Positions 11,233-21,219 of a stretch of 64,000 nt of DNA are shown one piece after another. Each line of letters starts with the position of its first letter. The first letter of the stretch is position 1. The notes below the pieces were generated by a model that saw only the letters and a program-made list of their open reading frames with translations, was not told the DNA's origin and did not search any database. The translations under genes were made by a program, and so were the position numbers. The stretch lies in assembly GCF_042648365.1 (NCBI RefSeq), contig NZ_JBHRXI010000016.1, positions 186,001-250,000 of the forward strand, written 5' to 3'. Origin of the DNA: Lutimaribacter_A marinistellae. Its GTDB lineage: Bacteria; Pseudomonadota; Alphaproteobacteria; Rhodobacterales; Rhodobacteraceae.

Positions 11233-12390
11233 ATGTCAGCAAGCATTACGTCGCTTCAGGATGTCCGCCAGCCCATCGAAAACGCGCATGGGCTTCCCAA
11301 TGCGCATTACATCGACCCCGCAGTGCACGCCGAAGAAAGCCATGCTCTCCTCATGGAAAGCTGGTCGGGTCTGGCGGTTACGGCAGACGTTCCGGAACCG
11401 GGCGATGCCGCGCCGATGGAGTTCCTGGGCATTCCCCTTCTTCTGATCCGAGACCGTGAAGGACAAGTCCGCGTTTTCCAGAACATCTGCCGTCACCGGG
11501 GCATGATCCTTGTGGAAGAGCCCCGCAAGATCGAAGGCGCCATCCGCTGCCCCTATCACTCGTGGTGCTACTCTACGCAGGGCAAGCTGGTCTCTACACC
11601 TCATGTTGGTGGACCCGGGCAGAATACCCACCAAGGCATCAAACGCAGTGAACTGGGCTTGATCGAGGTCCGCAGCCATATCTGGCGTGACGTGGTCTGG
11701 ATCAACATTTCGGGAACTGCGCCTGACTTTGCCGAAGTTCACGCCGAACTGATCGAACGCTGGTCCGAATTCGATCAACCCCAGTATCACGGCGGCACCG
11801 AGAGCCGGTTCGTTCTCGACGTCAACTGCAACTGGAAACTGGCTGTCGAGAACTATTGCGAAAGCTATCACCTGCCTTGGGTGCACCCCGGCCTCAACAG
11901 CTACTCCCGATTGGAGGATCACTATCACATCGAAGAGCCCGGGAGATTCTCGGGACAAGGGACGCTGGTCTATCGACAGTTGAAGGGTGAGGCGGGTGAA
12001 GCATTTCCCGATTATCAGGGATTGAGCGACAAATGGGACACGGCCGCGGAATACATCTCGGTCTTCCCGAACGTTCTACTGGGTGTTCACAGGGATCATA
12101 GCTTTGCCATCATCCTGACGCCGGTGGCGCAGAACCGGACACAGGAGCATGTACACCTGTTTTATACGGCACCCGACACTGACCCTGCCTTGCGCGTGAA
12201 CAATGCGCGCCTTTGGAAACAGGTCTTCGAAGAAGATATCTTTGTGGTCGAAGGAATGCAGCGCGGACGGGCGGCCCCGGGCTTCGACGGCGGACGGTTC
12301 TCGCCCGCGATGGATGGTCCAACGCACCTGTTTCACGCATGGGTGGCCGGAAAGATCGCAGACCATCGTTCGGCAATGGCTGCTGAATGA
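11233..12390 (+). CDS. Rieske non-heme iron oxygenase alpha subunit
   Basis: This is the catalytic component of a Rieske oxygenase, 385 residues. The Rieske [2Fe-2S] ligands are CRH (about residue 87, in QNICRHRGM) and CPYHSW (about 107). The mononuclear iron site is seen as ENYCESYHLPWVHPG, with two His, and a later acidic residue in EEDIFVVEG. The spacing resembles the choline/glycine-betaine/carnitine monooxygenase branch more than classical aromatic dioxygenases. No reductase or ferredoxin gene is adjacent, so electron supply comes from elsewhere. The substrate cannot be named from sequence alone. Its stop overlaps the next small gene (ATGA). Confidence 0.9.
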   Translation: MSASITSLQDVRQPIENAHGLPNAHYIDPAVHAEESHALLMESWSGLAVTADVPEPGDAAPMEFLGIPLLLIRDREGQVRVFQNICRHRGMILVEEPRKIEGAIRCPYHSWCYSTQGKLVSTPHVGGPGQNTHQGIKRSELGLIEVRSHIWRDVVWINISGTAPDFAEVHAELIERWSEFDQPQYHGGTESRFVLDVNCNWKLAVENYCESYHLPWVHPGLNSYSRLEDHYHIEEPGRFSGQGTLVYRQLKGEAGEAFPDYQGLSDKWDTAAEYISVFPNVLLGVHRDHSFAIILTPVAQNRTQEHVHLFYTAPDTDPALRVNNARLWKQVFEEDIFVVEGMQRGRAAPGFDGGRFSPAMDGPTHLFHAWVAGKIADHRSAMAAE

Positions 12391-12602
12391 CGTGCCTCGA
12401 CCAGCGGCTGCTTGCTGCACATAGTACGAAAGACCTGCGTTGTCTTAGCAGGCTGTACACCGAGGCTGCCGATTGCGCCTTGAGCGAGGAAGCCGCTGGA
12501 TTTTATCTCACCCACGCGTATGTTTACGCGCTTGATGCAGGGCTGGCCGAGGCTGGCTCCCTGCGGGCCCGCCTCGTAAGGATGGGCAGGGAGGAACCTT
12601 GA
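12387..12602 (+). CDS. Small hypothetical protein coupled to the Rieske oxygenase
   Basis: This is a 71-residue predicted helical protein (HSTKDLRCLSRLYTEAADCA, then FYLTHAYVYALDAG), possibly a single helical-repeat hairpin pair. Its ATG overlaps the oxygenase stop codon by 4 nt, which favours real translation and a linked role. There is no signal peptide and no recognised family. It ends 3 nt before the convergent DUF2189 gene. Confidence 0.65.
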   Translation: MTCLDQRLLAAHSTKDLRCLSRLYTEAADCALSEEAAGFYLTHAYVYALDAGLAEAGSLRARLVRMGREEP

Positions 12603-12605
12603 AAC

Positions 12606-13409
12606 TCAGGCAGGTTGGGCATCGCCCTGCACCGCGGTGTCGTCGTCAGGCACCGCGATCTGACGATAGAGGTGCCAGCTGGCATGTCCCAGCCATGGCA
12701 ACACGATTAACAAACCCAGAAAACCAGGTATCAACGCGGCAAAGGTCATCAGCGCAAGGATCACAGCCCAAGTGATCATTACCGCGAAATTGGTCGAGAC
12801 ATAGGCATAGCTCGAGATCATCGCAGTCACGAAATCCAGTTCCCGATCAAGAAGCAGCGGAATGGACAAGACCGTGATCATGAAGAGCAGAAGTGCGAAC
12901 AGCGCACCGACAACCGTTCCGACCGCCAACATCGCAAGGCCGTCAAGGGTCAGGAACACCTCGAACGAGGTTGAAATATTGGTCATCGTGGACAGGCCCA
13001 GAAACAGCGCAAAGATCATGTGCCCCAAGAAGAACCAAAATAGAAAGACAACAACGATGACGGCACAGATAGAGGGGAGTTGCCGGCTGCCCTGCTGAAG
13101 GACAACGCCAAAAATCTCTCCCGGCCTGAGCGGTTCGCCCGTTTCCAGCCGGTTAGACACCTCGTACAGCCCGACCGCGGCAAAGGGGCCCAAGAGAGGA
13201 AAGCCGATCGCTGCAAGTACCAGCCAGAACGTCGTTTCGGTTTCAACGGTAACCCATGCAATCAACCAGCCACCGAGGACGTAAACAGCCGAGAACAAGA
13301 TCGCGTACAAAGGCGCGGCCAGCAGATCGCTCCACCCGCGGCGCAAGGCGATCCAAAGCATTTCCATTTGCGCTGGCCTGAGCGCGGGGACACCAAAAGG
13401 TTTAGCCAT
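12606..13409 (-). CDS. DUF2189-type integral membrane protein
   Basis: This is a 267-residue protein with about six hydrophobic segments, matching the DUF2189 family (KPFGVPALRPAQMEMLW entry, the loop LLGPFAAVGLYEVSNRLE, and a C-terminal GHASWHLYRQ). The function of the family is unknown. The start MAKPFGVPAL overlaps the end of the upstream amidase gene by 8 nt, so the two are probably cotranslated. An upstream in-frame start would run deep into the amidase and adds a basic, non-family segment, so I rejected it. Confidence 0.85.
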   Translation of the reverse strand: MAKPFGVPALRPAQMEMLWIALRRGWSDLLAAPLYAILFSAVYVLGGWLIAWVTVETETTFWLVLAAIGFPLLGPFAAVGLYEVSNRLETGEPLRPGEIFGVVLQQGSRQLPSICAVIVVVFLFWFFLGHMIFALFLGLSTMTNISTSFEVFLTLDGLAMLAVGTVVGALFALLLFMITVLSIPLLLDRELDFVTAMISSYAYVSTNFAVMITWAVILALMTFAALIPGFLGLLIVLPWLGHASWHLYRQIAVPDDDTAVQGDAQPA

Positions 13410-14832
13410 CTGTCGCCTCCATCTCGCGCAGCGCCGGCCGCTTTTGCGGCCAGCCCGTGCGCGCATGGTACGCCGCCCCAATGCCTAGAAGCTGCGCGTC
13501 GCTGCCGCGCCGCCCGAACAATTGAAGGCCCAACGGCAATCCTTGCGGTCCGAACCCGGCAGGAATGGCAAGACACGGCAGACCGATCAGGCTGACCGGT
13601 ACAACCACCTGCATCCAGCGGTGATACGTATCCATCCCTTGCCCGGCGATCTCGGTGGGCCAGTGACGATCCACATCGAAAGGCCAGACTTGCGCTGAGG
13701 GCAGCACCAACGCATCGAAGCGTTCAAAAAGCTTCGCCGCGGTCTTGAACCAATCCGACCGGATGACACTGGCCCGGTGGATATCCATCGCCGAGAAGGC
13801 AAGCCCCCGATCCAGCTCCCATTGAGCGCTGTCCTTCAGCAGTTCTCGGTGTTCGGCCAGCGGTGCAAGGCCCGTTGCAACCGACCATGAACGTAGCGTT
13901 GTCCAACTGTCCCACATCGCGTGGGCGTCGAATGGCGGGGCAAGCGTTTCGACCCGGGCTCCAAGCGACTCGAACTCTGCCAAGGCGCCCTCCGACAGCG
14001 AAAGAATGTTGTCCTCCATCGGAAAGGCACCGCCCCAGTCTCCAAGCCAACCGATATGAAGCCCTTCCAGGTCAGCAGGCGAAACAGGGCTCACCGGCTT
14101 CGTGATCATGCCGTGCGGCTGACGCGGATCCGGTCCCGAAATGACGTCAAGCAGCAGACCCAGGTCAGCCGGGCTTCGGGCCATTGGGCCGAGGGTCGCA
14201 AGCTGATGCAGGAACGTATCTCCGTGAGGCTCGGTAGGTACCAGTCCCCAACTGGGACGAAAGCCGTAAACATTGTTCCAACCGGCCGGGTTGCGCAAAC
14301 TGCCCATCATGTCCGAGCCGTCCGCCAACGCAAGCATACCGGTGGCCAAAGCAACGGCCGCACCGCCCGATGAGCCGCCGCAGGACCGGCCAGCACCATA
14401 GGGGTTGCGCGTGGCACCGTAGAGCGGGTTGAACGTATGCGACCCAAGACCGAACTCAGGCGTATTCGTTTTGCCGATCAATATGGCGCCCGCCGATCGC
14501 AAACGCGCGGCCAGGATGTCATCCTCGGTCGGCACCGTATCCGCAAACAGCGGCGATCCCTGCGTCGAGGCGATACCGCGTACATTGACCAGATCCTTGA
14601 CGGCGATTGGCAGCCCGTGAAGCGGCCCGCGGGACTCGGCCTTATCCGCACGCTGCGCTTCGTCCATCAACGAGTCTTCATCGCGCAATGCGACGATTGC
14701 ATTTACCTCGGGATTTACAGTTGCGATGCGGTCCAGCGTCGCCCGCATCACGTCCGACGCGCTCAATTTGCCCGCTCGAAGCGCGGCCGTCAGTTCAACG
14801 GCTTCACACCCGGCCAGTTTGTCCGGCTCCAT
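13402..14832 (-). CDS. Amidase-signature family hydrolase
   Basis: This is a cytoplasmic amide hydrolase of 476 residues. The Ser-cisSer-Lys triad is visible: Lys in LPIAVKDLVN, cis-Ser in GRSCGGSSGGAAVA and the nucleophile Ser in GSDMMGSLRNPA. The last motif has MM where many members have TG, but the Ser is kept. The start MEPDKLAGCEAVELT is the family-like one; 40 earlier in-frame codons have no amidase content. The substrate is unknown. It precedes the DUF2189 gene by overlap and follows prfB. Confidence 0.88.
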   Translation of the reverse strand: MEPDKLAGCEAVELTAALRAGKLSASDVMRATLDRIATVNPEVNAIVALRDEDSLMDEAQRADKAESRGPLHGLPIAVKDLVNVRGIASTQGSPLFADTVPTEDDILAARLRSAGAILIGKTNTPEFGLGSHTFNPLYGATRNPYGAGRSCGGSSGGAAVALATGMLALADGSDMMGSLRNPAGWNNVYGFRPSWGLVPTEPHGDTFLHQLATLGPMARSPADLGLLLDVISGPDPRQPHGMITKPVSPVSPADLEGLHIGWLGDWGGAFPMEDNILSLSEGALAEFESLGARVETLAPPFDAHAMWDSWTTLRSWSVATGLAPLAEHRELLKDSAQWELDRGLAFSAMDIHRASVIRSDWFKTAAKLFERFDALVLPSAQVWPFDVDRHWPTEIAGQGMDTYHRWMQVVVPVSLIGLPCLAIPAGFGPQGLPLGLQLFGRRGSDAQLLGIGAAYHARTGWPQKRPALREMEATDG

Positions 14833-14914
14833 CCATGTCCCTCCCGCAGTCTTGCAGATCAAGACTAGCGAGCGGAGGTTTGCTTTTGAACCTGGAAAAA
14901 CGAGGGAAGCCGCG

Positions 14915-16036
14915 TCACTCGCCCTGGGCGTCGGCCCTGCTCTTGCCAGCAACGTTCATCGCGAGGGTCGCCGCCATGAAATCGTCAAGATCACCATCGA
15001 GAACACCCTTGGTGTCCGAGGTTTCATGGTTGGTACGCAGATCCTTGACCATCTGGTACGGCTGAAGGACATAGGAGCGGATCTGGTTACCCCAACCCGC
15101 ATCACCTTTGGCCTCATGCGCCGCGTTGATCTCGGCATTTCGACGGTCCAGTTCCATCTGATACAGACGCGATTTCAGCGCTTTCATGGCGATGTCGCGG
15201 TTCTGATGCTGCGACTTTTCGGAAGATGTGACCACGATCCCAGTGGGTGCGTGCGTAATCCGCACGGCAGAGTCCGTGGTATTCACGTGCTGCCCACCTG
15301 CACCCGAAGACCGGAATGTATCAATACGAATATCAGCCGGGTTCACCTCGATTTCGATGTTGTCGTCGACAACCGGATAGACCCAGACCGACGCAAAAGA
15401 CGTTTCGCGCGTGCCTTTGCCGAAGGGCGAAATGCGCACCAGGCGGTGCACGCCGGATTCGGATTTCAACCAGCCATAGGCGTTGTGACCCGAGATCTTG
15501 TAAGCGCAGGACTTGATCCCGGCCTCTGTGCCTGCTTCTTCGGACTGGAGTTCGACCTTGTAGCCGCGCTTTTCCGCCCAGCGGACATACATGCGCTGCA
15601 ACATCTGCGCCCAGTCGCAAGCCTCTGTCCCGCCTGCCCCGGCATTGATCTCCAGGAACGTATCATTGGAGTCCGCCTCACCGTCCAGCAGCGCCTCGAG
15701 TTCTTTCTGGGCAGCCGTTTCCTTGAGTGCCCGGATCGAATTCTCGGCTTCGGTGACGACCTCGTCATCCTCTTCCATCTCACCCAACTCGATCAACTCG
15801 ACATTGTCTTCGAGATCGCTCTTGAGACCTTCATACGTTCCGATCGCATCGACGAGCGACTGGCGCTCGCGCATCAGCTTCTGCGCGGCTTCCGGGTCGT
15901 TCCAGAGGTTGGGGTCCTCAACGCGTGCGTTGAACTCCTCCAGCCGATGCGGTGCCGTTTCATAATCAAGACGTTGAGCCAAAAGCTCCAACGAATTCCT
16001 GATGTCGGCCACGATGTTCTGGATTTCGGCGCGCAT
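14915..16036 (-). CDS. prfB: Peptide chain release factor 2
   Basis: This translation factor recognises UAA and UGA stop codons. The 373-residue protein shows the SPF anticodon-like tripeptide in VRISPFGKGTR and the peptidyl-hydrolysis motif GGQ in SSGAGGQHVNTTDS. The frame is continuous from the start, with no internal UGA and therefore no programmed +1 frameshift of the E. coli type. The chosen ATG (MRAEIQNIV) has GGAAAG 7 nt upstream; an in-frame GTG five codons earlier is less likely. It lies downstream of mrcA on the same strand. Confidence 0.95.
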   Translation of the reverse strand: MRAEIQNIVADIRNSLELLAQRLDYETAPHRLEEFNARVEDPNLWNDPEAAQKLMRERQSLVDAIGTYEGLKSDLEDNVELIELGEMEEDDEVVTEAENSIRALKETAAQKELEALLDGEADSNDTFLEINAGAGGTEACDWAQMLQRMYVRWAEKRGYKVELQSEEAGTEAGIKSCAYKISGHNAYGWLKSESGVHRLVRISPFGKGTRETSFASVWVYPVVDDNIEIEVNPADIRIDTFRSSGAGGQHVNTTDSAVRITHAPTGIVVTSSEKSQHQNRDIAMKALKSRLYQMELDRRNAEINAAHEAKGDAGWGNQIRSYVLQPYQMVKDLRTNHETSDTKGVLDGDLDDFMAATLAMNVAGKSRADAQGE

Positions 16037-16191
16037 GGGTGCACTTTCCACGTTGAGATATCAGAACCGCCTGATAACAAGAGCTGTTGTCCATCACAAG
16101 ACGCGAGCCGTTCAGAGAGCGGCGGAACTCGTTTTCGACTTGCAGGAACTGAGCCCCACCAAGATCGCGACCAAACTGTCGGATTTCGTTG

Positions 16192-18678
16192 TCAGTAAAG
16201 ACCACCGGAGCTGATGGTGCCGAAGTTTGCCTTCGGCCCGACCGTCGCTTTCTGCCCGGTAGATGTGGTGACCTGGCGACCGGCTTGCTGCATTTCCTCC
16301 ACCAGCGGCAAGTTCGAGCCCATGGCGAAACCGCCGTCATAGGTAAGGCCAAAGATCGGCTCTTCACCATCGCGGAAATACTCGGCAACGACATAATCAC
16401 CGTTCGCATCGTCAGGAAGGCGCGCGCCGCTGAAACGGTCGATCTTGATGAAGTGCCCGCCCGACGGAACATCGAACGGTCCGCCGCCATACTTGGCCAC
16501 CGCCTTCTCCATGAAGCTTTGGAAAACGGGACCGCACATACCCCCGCCAGAGGCGCCGCGGCCCAAAGGCCGGGGCCGGTCGTAACCGATGTAACATCCC
16601 GCGACGATGTTCGACGTAAATCCGATGAACCATACATCCTTGGCGTCGTTGGTCGTACCGGTCTTTCCGGCCGTTGGCACCGGCAGCTTCACCGTGCTGC
16701 TGGCCGTGCCACGGTCAACCACGCCTTTCATCATCGAAGTCAACTGGTAGGCCGTGATGGGATCCATCACCTGTTCGCGGTTGGTCACGATACGGGGTGC
16801 CGCGTTCCGACCGACGCGATCACTGTTGCAATCGACGCAGTCCCGGCGGTCATGGCGATAAATGGTGCGACCGTAGCGATCCTGAATCCGGTCGACCAGT
16901 GTAGGATCGACACGTTCGCCGCCGTTGGCAAACATCGCATAAGCGGCAACCATGCGGTAGAGCGTCGTTTCTTCCGAGCCCAGCGCATTTGCAAGATATG
17001 CGCCCATGTCATCATAAACGCCGAAGCGCTCGGCATAGCTTGCCACAACCTGCATCGAGACTTCCTGCGCAAGTCGAATGGTCATCAGGTTCCGCGACCG
17101 TTCGATCCCGGTACGAAGCGGCGTTGGGCCATAATACTTGTTCGAGGCATTCTTGGGCCGCCACAGTCCCTGCGGCGTGTTCACCTCGATGGGCGCATCA
17201 ACGACGATCGTCGCGGGGCTGTACCCGCTATCAAGAGCAGCTGCATATACGAACGGTTTAAAAGACGACCCAGGCTGGCGCTGCGCCTGTGTCGCACGGT
17301 TGAACACCGAGTGCTGGTAACTGAACCCGCCCTGCATCGCCAGAACGCGACCGGTATTCACGTCCATAGCAACAAAACCGCCCTGAACGCCGGGCACCTG
17401 CCGCAACGACCAGCCATCGCTGGTCTCCCGGACCAGAACCACATCGCCACGCTTGAAGTTGTCGAAGAAGTTTCCACGCATCCACTTGATGTCGGAACGT
17501 GGAACCGTACCCGCAGCGGGGCCATCTTCGATCCCGACAGTCAGGCTCTGCTCGGCCACGTTGAGCACGACCGCAGGATACCAGCGCGTCGGCAGCACGA
17601 TGTCGCGCGCCACGTCCACATCAGAAAGCGCGTCGCGCCATGACGCTTCATCATCGAGCATCTCAACTGGAACCGTCTTTTTGGTTCCACGCCAGATGCC
17701 GCGCGACCGGTCGTATTTCTCAAGAGCCTCGCGCAGCGCAGAAGCAGCTTCGACCTGCATTTCCTCATCAATCGAAGCACGCACCGTGAACCCACCGGTA
17801 AAGAATTCGCCTTCGCCAAAATCCTCGCTCAACTGCCGGCGGATCTCGTCAGTGAAATAATCCCGAGGCGGCAATGCCGTGCGGAAGCTTTCGAAATCGC
17901 CGTTCTGGACGGACCGCAAGGGCATTTCGACTTCGCTTTCGTAGGTCGCGAGAGTGATGTAGCCGTTTTCGTACATCTCCTTCAGCACGAAATTGCGTCG
18001 GGCCAACAGGCGCTCCTTGTTGCGCACAGGATGGTAATCCGAGGGCGCTTTGGGGAGCGAGGCGAGCATTGCGGCCTCGTGCGGGGCCAGTTCGCTTAGC
18101 GTCTTGTTGAAGAACGTCTGCGCAGCCGCCGTCACGCCATAAGAGTTCTGGCCGAGGTAGATTTCATTCAGGTAGAGTTCGAGGATCTGTTCCTTGTCCA
18201 GCGTCTGTTCCAGCCGTGCGGCAAGAATGATCTCCTTGATCTTGCGCTCGGCGCGACGGTCGCCCGACAGCAGGAAGTTCTTCATCACCTGCTGGGTGAT
18301 CGTCGACGCACCCCGTACTGTCTCACCCCGGGTCTGCACCGCCTCGAAACCGGCGGCCGCGATGCCGCGCAGATCATACCCCTGATGGGTATAGAAATTC
18401 TTGTCTTCAGCCGAAATGAAGGCCTGCTTCACCAGGTCTGGGATGTCCTCGGACGGCGTGAACAGGCGGCGCTCCTGCGCGAACTCGTCGATCAGGTTGC
18501 CTTCGCCGGAATAGATACGGCTGATCGTGGGCGGTTGGTACTGAGCCAGCGACTCGTGGCTGGGCAGATCGCGACCGTACATCCAGAACACGCCGCCGAT
18601 CGTCAGCGCCACCATGAAAACACCAAGCGTCGCGAGGCTGAAGATAGCCCCAAGGAAGGAGAAGATGAACCGGAACAC
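16192..18678 (-). CDS. mrcA: Penicillin-binding protein 1A, bifunctional murein synthase
   Basis: This class A PBP of 828 residues polymerises and cross-links peptidoglycan at the inner membrane. A signal-anchor helix lies at residues about 5-30. The glycosyltransferase domain shows EDKNFYTHQG and ITQQVMKNFLLSGDRRAERK. The transpeptidase domain has the Ser nucleophile in PGSSFKPFVYAAAL, the SRN motif in ERSRNLMT and KTG in AGKTGTTNDAKD. It sits just downstream of a periplasmic murein amidase gene, forming a cell-wall pair (110 nt apart). Confidence 0.96.
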   Translation of the reverse strand: MFRFIFSFLGAIFSLATLGVFMVALTIGGVFWMYGRDLPSHESLAQYQPPTISRIYSGEGNLIDEFAQERRLFTPSEDIPDLVKQAFISAEDKNFYTHQGYDLRGIAAAGFEAVQTRGETVRGASTITQQVMKNFLLSGDRRAERKIKEIILAARLEQTLDKEQILELYLNEIYLGQNSYGVTAAAQTFFNKTLSELAPHEAAMLASLPKAPSDYHPVRNKERLLARRNFVLKEMYENGYITLATYESEVEMPLRSVQNGDFESFRTALPPRDYFTDEIRRQLSEDFGEGEFFTGGFTVRASIDEEMQVEAASALREALEKYDRSRGIWRGTKKTVPVEMLDDEASWRDALSDVDVARDIVLPTRWYPAVVLNVAEQSLTVGIEDGPAAGTVPRSDIKWMRGNFFDNFKRGDVVLVRETSDGWSLRQVPGVQGGFVAMDVNTGRVLAMQGGFSYQHSVFNRATQAQRQPGSSFKPFVYAAALDSGYSPATIVVDAPIEVNTPQGLWRPKNASNKYYGPTPLRTGIERSRNLMTIRLAQEVSMQVVASYAERFGVYDDMGAYLANALGSEETTLYRMVAAYAMFANGGERVDPTLVDRIQDRYGRTIYRHDRRDCVDCNSDRVGRNAAPRIVTNREQVMDPITAYQLTSMMKGVVDRGTASSTVKLPVPTAGKTGTTNDAKDVWFIGFTSNIVAGCYIGYDRPRPLGRGASGGGMCGPVFQSFMEKAVAKYGGGPFDVPSGGHFIKIDRFSGARLPDDANGDYVVAEYFRDGEEPIFGLTYDGGFAMGSNLPLVEEMQQAGRQVTTSTGQKATVGPKANFGTISSGGLY

Positions 18679-18788
18679 TGAACTGCCCTTTTACCGCGGT
18701 GCCGCCTATATAAGGATGCCACAGTTACGGGTCAAAACCCATGGACCATTTTCGGCATGTATGAGCGCAACGTCGCGCGGGGCCATGG

Positions 18789-20009
18789 CTATTGCCGCAC
18801 CAATGCCTTGCGCGCCTGATCCTCTTCACGCCACTTGCGAAGCGCGTTGCGTATTCCCACCGCCATACCCGAGCGCCACTCCGCATCCTGCAGATTGCGC
18901 AGGTCACGAGGACTGGACATGAAACCCAGTTCGATCAATGCGGACGGAATGTCGGCCGCCTTGAGCACCGAGAACGCGGCCTGCCGAAGCGGTCGGCGGT
19001 TCATCGGCCCGCCTTGTTGGGCCATTCCGTCGACCAGCGAATTGGCCAGGGCCTCGGCACGGGGGGCGGTTTCGGCGCGTGCAAGGTCAAGCAAAATGTC
19101 TGTCACCTGATCGTCGGTCGCTGTCAGATCGAGCCCCGACAACAACTCGGCACGATCATGTCGTTCAGCCAACTTGGCGCTTGCCACGTCCGAGGCCTCC
19201 TCGGCCAGAAGATAAACGGTTGCGCCATGCGCAAGCCCTTCGGAAAGGGAATCGGCATGCAGGGACAGGAAAACGTCAACCTCGGCGCGATGTGCCATGG
19301 CCACGCGTTGTTCCAGCGAGACGAAACGATCATCATCGCGGGTCATGATAACTTCGAACCCACCCGAACGTAGCAGCACGTCCCGCAACTCGCGTGCGAA
19401 AGTCAACATCAGGCCCTTTTCGTTGACCGCACCCGCCTCGGCCCCCGGGTCGATGCCCCCATGTCCCGGGTCGAGCATCACCCGGAGTGCAGCATCCCGA
19501 GCTTTTCGTGGCAAGGGCGCGATAGGGGCGGGATCGGGCAAATCCCAGCGCGCATCACGCGGCGCGCCAGCCGTTTGGGCGAATTGGGTTGCTGACACTG
19601 GGCCCAAGGCGAGTGACAGGCGGGCAGCACCGGTAACATCGTCAATGCTCAATTCGGCGGTTTCAACAGCCAGCGGTTCGGCCAGAACCAGTACCATGCG
19701 TGACCAGCCCGGAACATAGCCCCCGAACGCCGCCTCACCTACTCTATCGGTTTGCAGCAGGGTGTCGTTCGACAGCCCGGTCCAGTCGACTTCTTGAAAA
19801 TCCAGGACCAGCCGCGGCGGTTCCGCCAAGGTGAACAAGCGATAAGGCACACCTTGGCTCAAGCCCAGCTCAACTGTCACGCCAGAACGCCCAGCATCGC
19901 TCACGCGGCTGGTTTCCGGGTCTATTCGCGCCAAACCGCTGAAGCCTTGCGTCCAGCCTGCACCGCAAAGCGCCAAGAATAGCGCCACCGCCCAAAGGAT
20001 CCTGCTCAT
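18789..20009 (-). CDS. N-acetylmuramoyl-L-alanine amidase (AmiC type, AMIN plus Amidase_3)
   Basis: This periplasmic zinc amidase cuts the glycan-peptide bond of murein, mainly at division. The signal peptide is MSRILWAVALFLALCGAGW. An AMIN-like domain follows (residues about 25-150), then Amidase_3 with zinc ligands in LDPGHGGIDPG, Glu in NEKGL, His in LSLHAD and the catalytic Glu in LIELGFMS. The start was placed at the signal peptide; 43 upstream codons in frame look non-coding. At about 406 residues it fits the family. It is followed by mrcA. Confidence 0.93.
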   Translation of the reverse strand: MSRILWAVALFLALCGAGWTQGFSGLARIDPETSRVSDAGRSGVTVELGLSQGVPYRLFTLAEPPRLVLDFQEVDWTGLSNDTLLQTDRVGEAAFGGYVPGWSRMVLVLAEPLAVETAELSIDDVTGAARLSLALGPVSATQFAQTAGAPRDARWDLPDPAPIAPLPRKARDAALRVMLDPGHGGIDPGAEAGAVNEKGLMLTFARELRDVLLRSGGFEVIMTRDDDRFVSLEQRVAMAHRAEVDVFLSLHADSLSEGLAHGATVYLLAEEASDVASAKLAERHDRAELLSGLDLTATDDQVTDILLDLARAETAPRAEALANSLVDGMAQQGGPMNRRPLRQAAFSVLKAADIPSALIELGFMSSPRDLRNLQDAEWRSGMAVGIRNALRKWREEDQARKALVRQ

Positions 20010-20073
20010 TCCCACCGGCCTTTTGTCATCCGTTCGCCCCGCAGCATAGCGCAGGCAAGCCCATCTGCGAAGA

Positions 20074-21219
20074 TTAGACGCGCGCGGCCATGAACCGAGA
20101 CAGCCGCTCCAGCCCCTCTTCCAGATCCGCCGTCGCACGCGCGTAGGAGAAACGCAATGTGCCTCCCCCCCGTTCGGGGTCGAAATCGAGGCCCGGCGTC
20201 ACCGCGACCCCGGCTTGATCGAGGATTTCCGCCGCGAATGCGCGGCTGTCATCGGTCAGATGAGAGACGTCCGCATAGACGTAGAACGCCCCATCGGGCG
20301 GCGCGATGCGATCGAACCCGGCTTTCGGCAAACCTTCGAGCATCAGGTCACGGTTGCGACGATACACATCCATGTTGGCCTGCAACTCGTCTTCGCAATC
20401 CATCGCTGCGAGCGCCGCTATCTGGCTTGCATGCGGCGCGCAGATGAACATGTTCTGCGCGATCCTTTCGACAGTGCGCACATGGTCCTCGGGTACCACC
20501 ATCCAGCCGACCCGCCAGCCGGTCATCGAGAAATACTTGGAGAAAGAATTGATGACATAGCACTGGTCCGTGATCTCCAGTGCGGTGACCGCCTTTTTCT
20601 CATACTCCAGCCCGTGATAGATCTCGTCGCTGATAAAGCTTGCCCGCTGCTCATGCGATGCTTCGATCAATGCGCGCATAGCGGCATGATCCAGCATCGT
20701 ACCGGTGGGATTGGCAGGCGATGCCACCATCAACCCGGCGAGATCCATCTGGTCGAAGTCTTCGGGAACGGGTTGATAGCGGTTCTGCGCCGCGGTCGGG
20801 AGATCAACCGGCACCATCCCAAGCGCTCGAAGGATCTGGCGATAGGACGGATACCCCGGTGCCCCTATCCCCACCCGGTCACCGCCGTCGAAGAGCGAAG
20901 TAAAGGCAAGCAGAAATCCGCCCGAAGAGCCGGGCGTGATGATCACGCGATCGGGGTTCAGATCGACGCCGTACCACTCTGCATACATTCGTGCGATCCG
21001 CGCGCGCAATGCAGGCAGGCCCAACGCAACTGTGTACCCCAAAGGCCCGTCTTGCATCGCTTTTTCCAAGGCTGCCAGGGCCCCCTTGGGTGCGCCGGTG
21101 CCCGGCTGGCCAACCTCCATATGAATGACACGGCGGCCTTCCTCCTCGGCGCGTCGCGCGGCCTCCATTACATCCATCACAATGAAGGGATCGACCCTGG
21201 ATCGGCTTGAGTTTCGCAT
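20074..21219 (-). CDS. PLP-dependent aminotransferase, class I/II
   Basis: This is a 381-residue fold-type I aminotransferase of the aspartate aminotransferase superfamily. The PLP lysine is in NSFSKYFSMTGWRVGW; the SPANPTGTM loop and the Arg in LRFSYARA, which would bind the substrate carboxylate, are in place. Substrate specificity is not clear. The start codon interlocks with the start of the divergent M48 gene (ATG on both strands sharing two bases). It lies 64 nt before the murein amidase gene, possibly cotranscribed. Confidence 0.9.
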   Translation of the reverse strand: MRNSSRSRVDPFIVMDVMEAARRAEEEGRRVIHMEVGQPGTGAPKGALAALEKAMQDGPLGYTVALGLPALRARIARMYAEWYGVDLNPDRVIITPGSSGGFLLAFTSLFDGGDRVGIGAPGYPSYRQILRALGMVPVDLPTAAQNRYQPVPEDFDQMDLAGLMVASPANPTGTMLDHAAMRALIEASHEQRASFISDEIYHGLEYEKKAVTALEITDQCYVINSFSKYFSMTGWRVGWMVVPEDHVRTVERIAQNMFICAPHASQIAALAAMDCEDELQANMDVYRRNRDLMLEGLPKAGFDRIAPPDGAFYVYADVSHLTDDSRAFAAEILDQAGVAVTPGLDFDPERGGGTLRFSYARATADLEEGLERLSRFMAARV

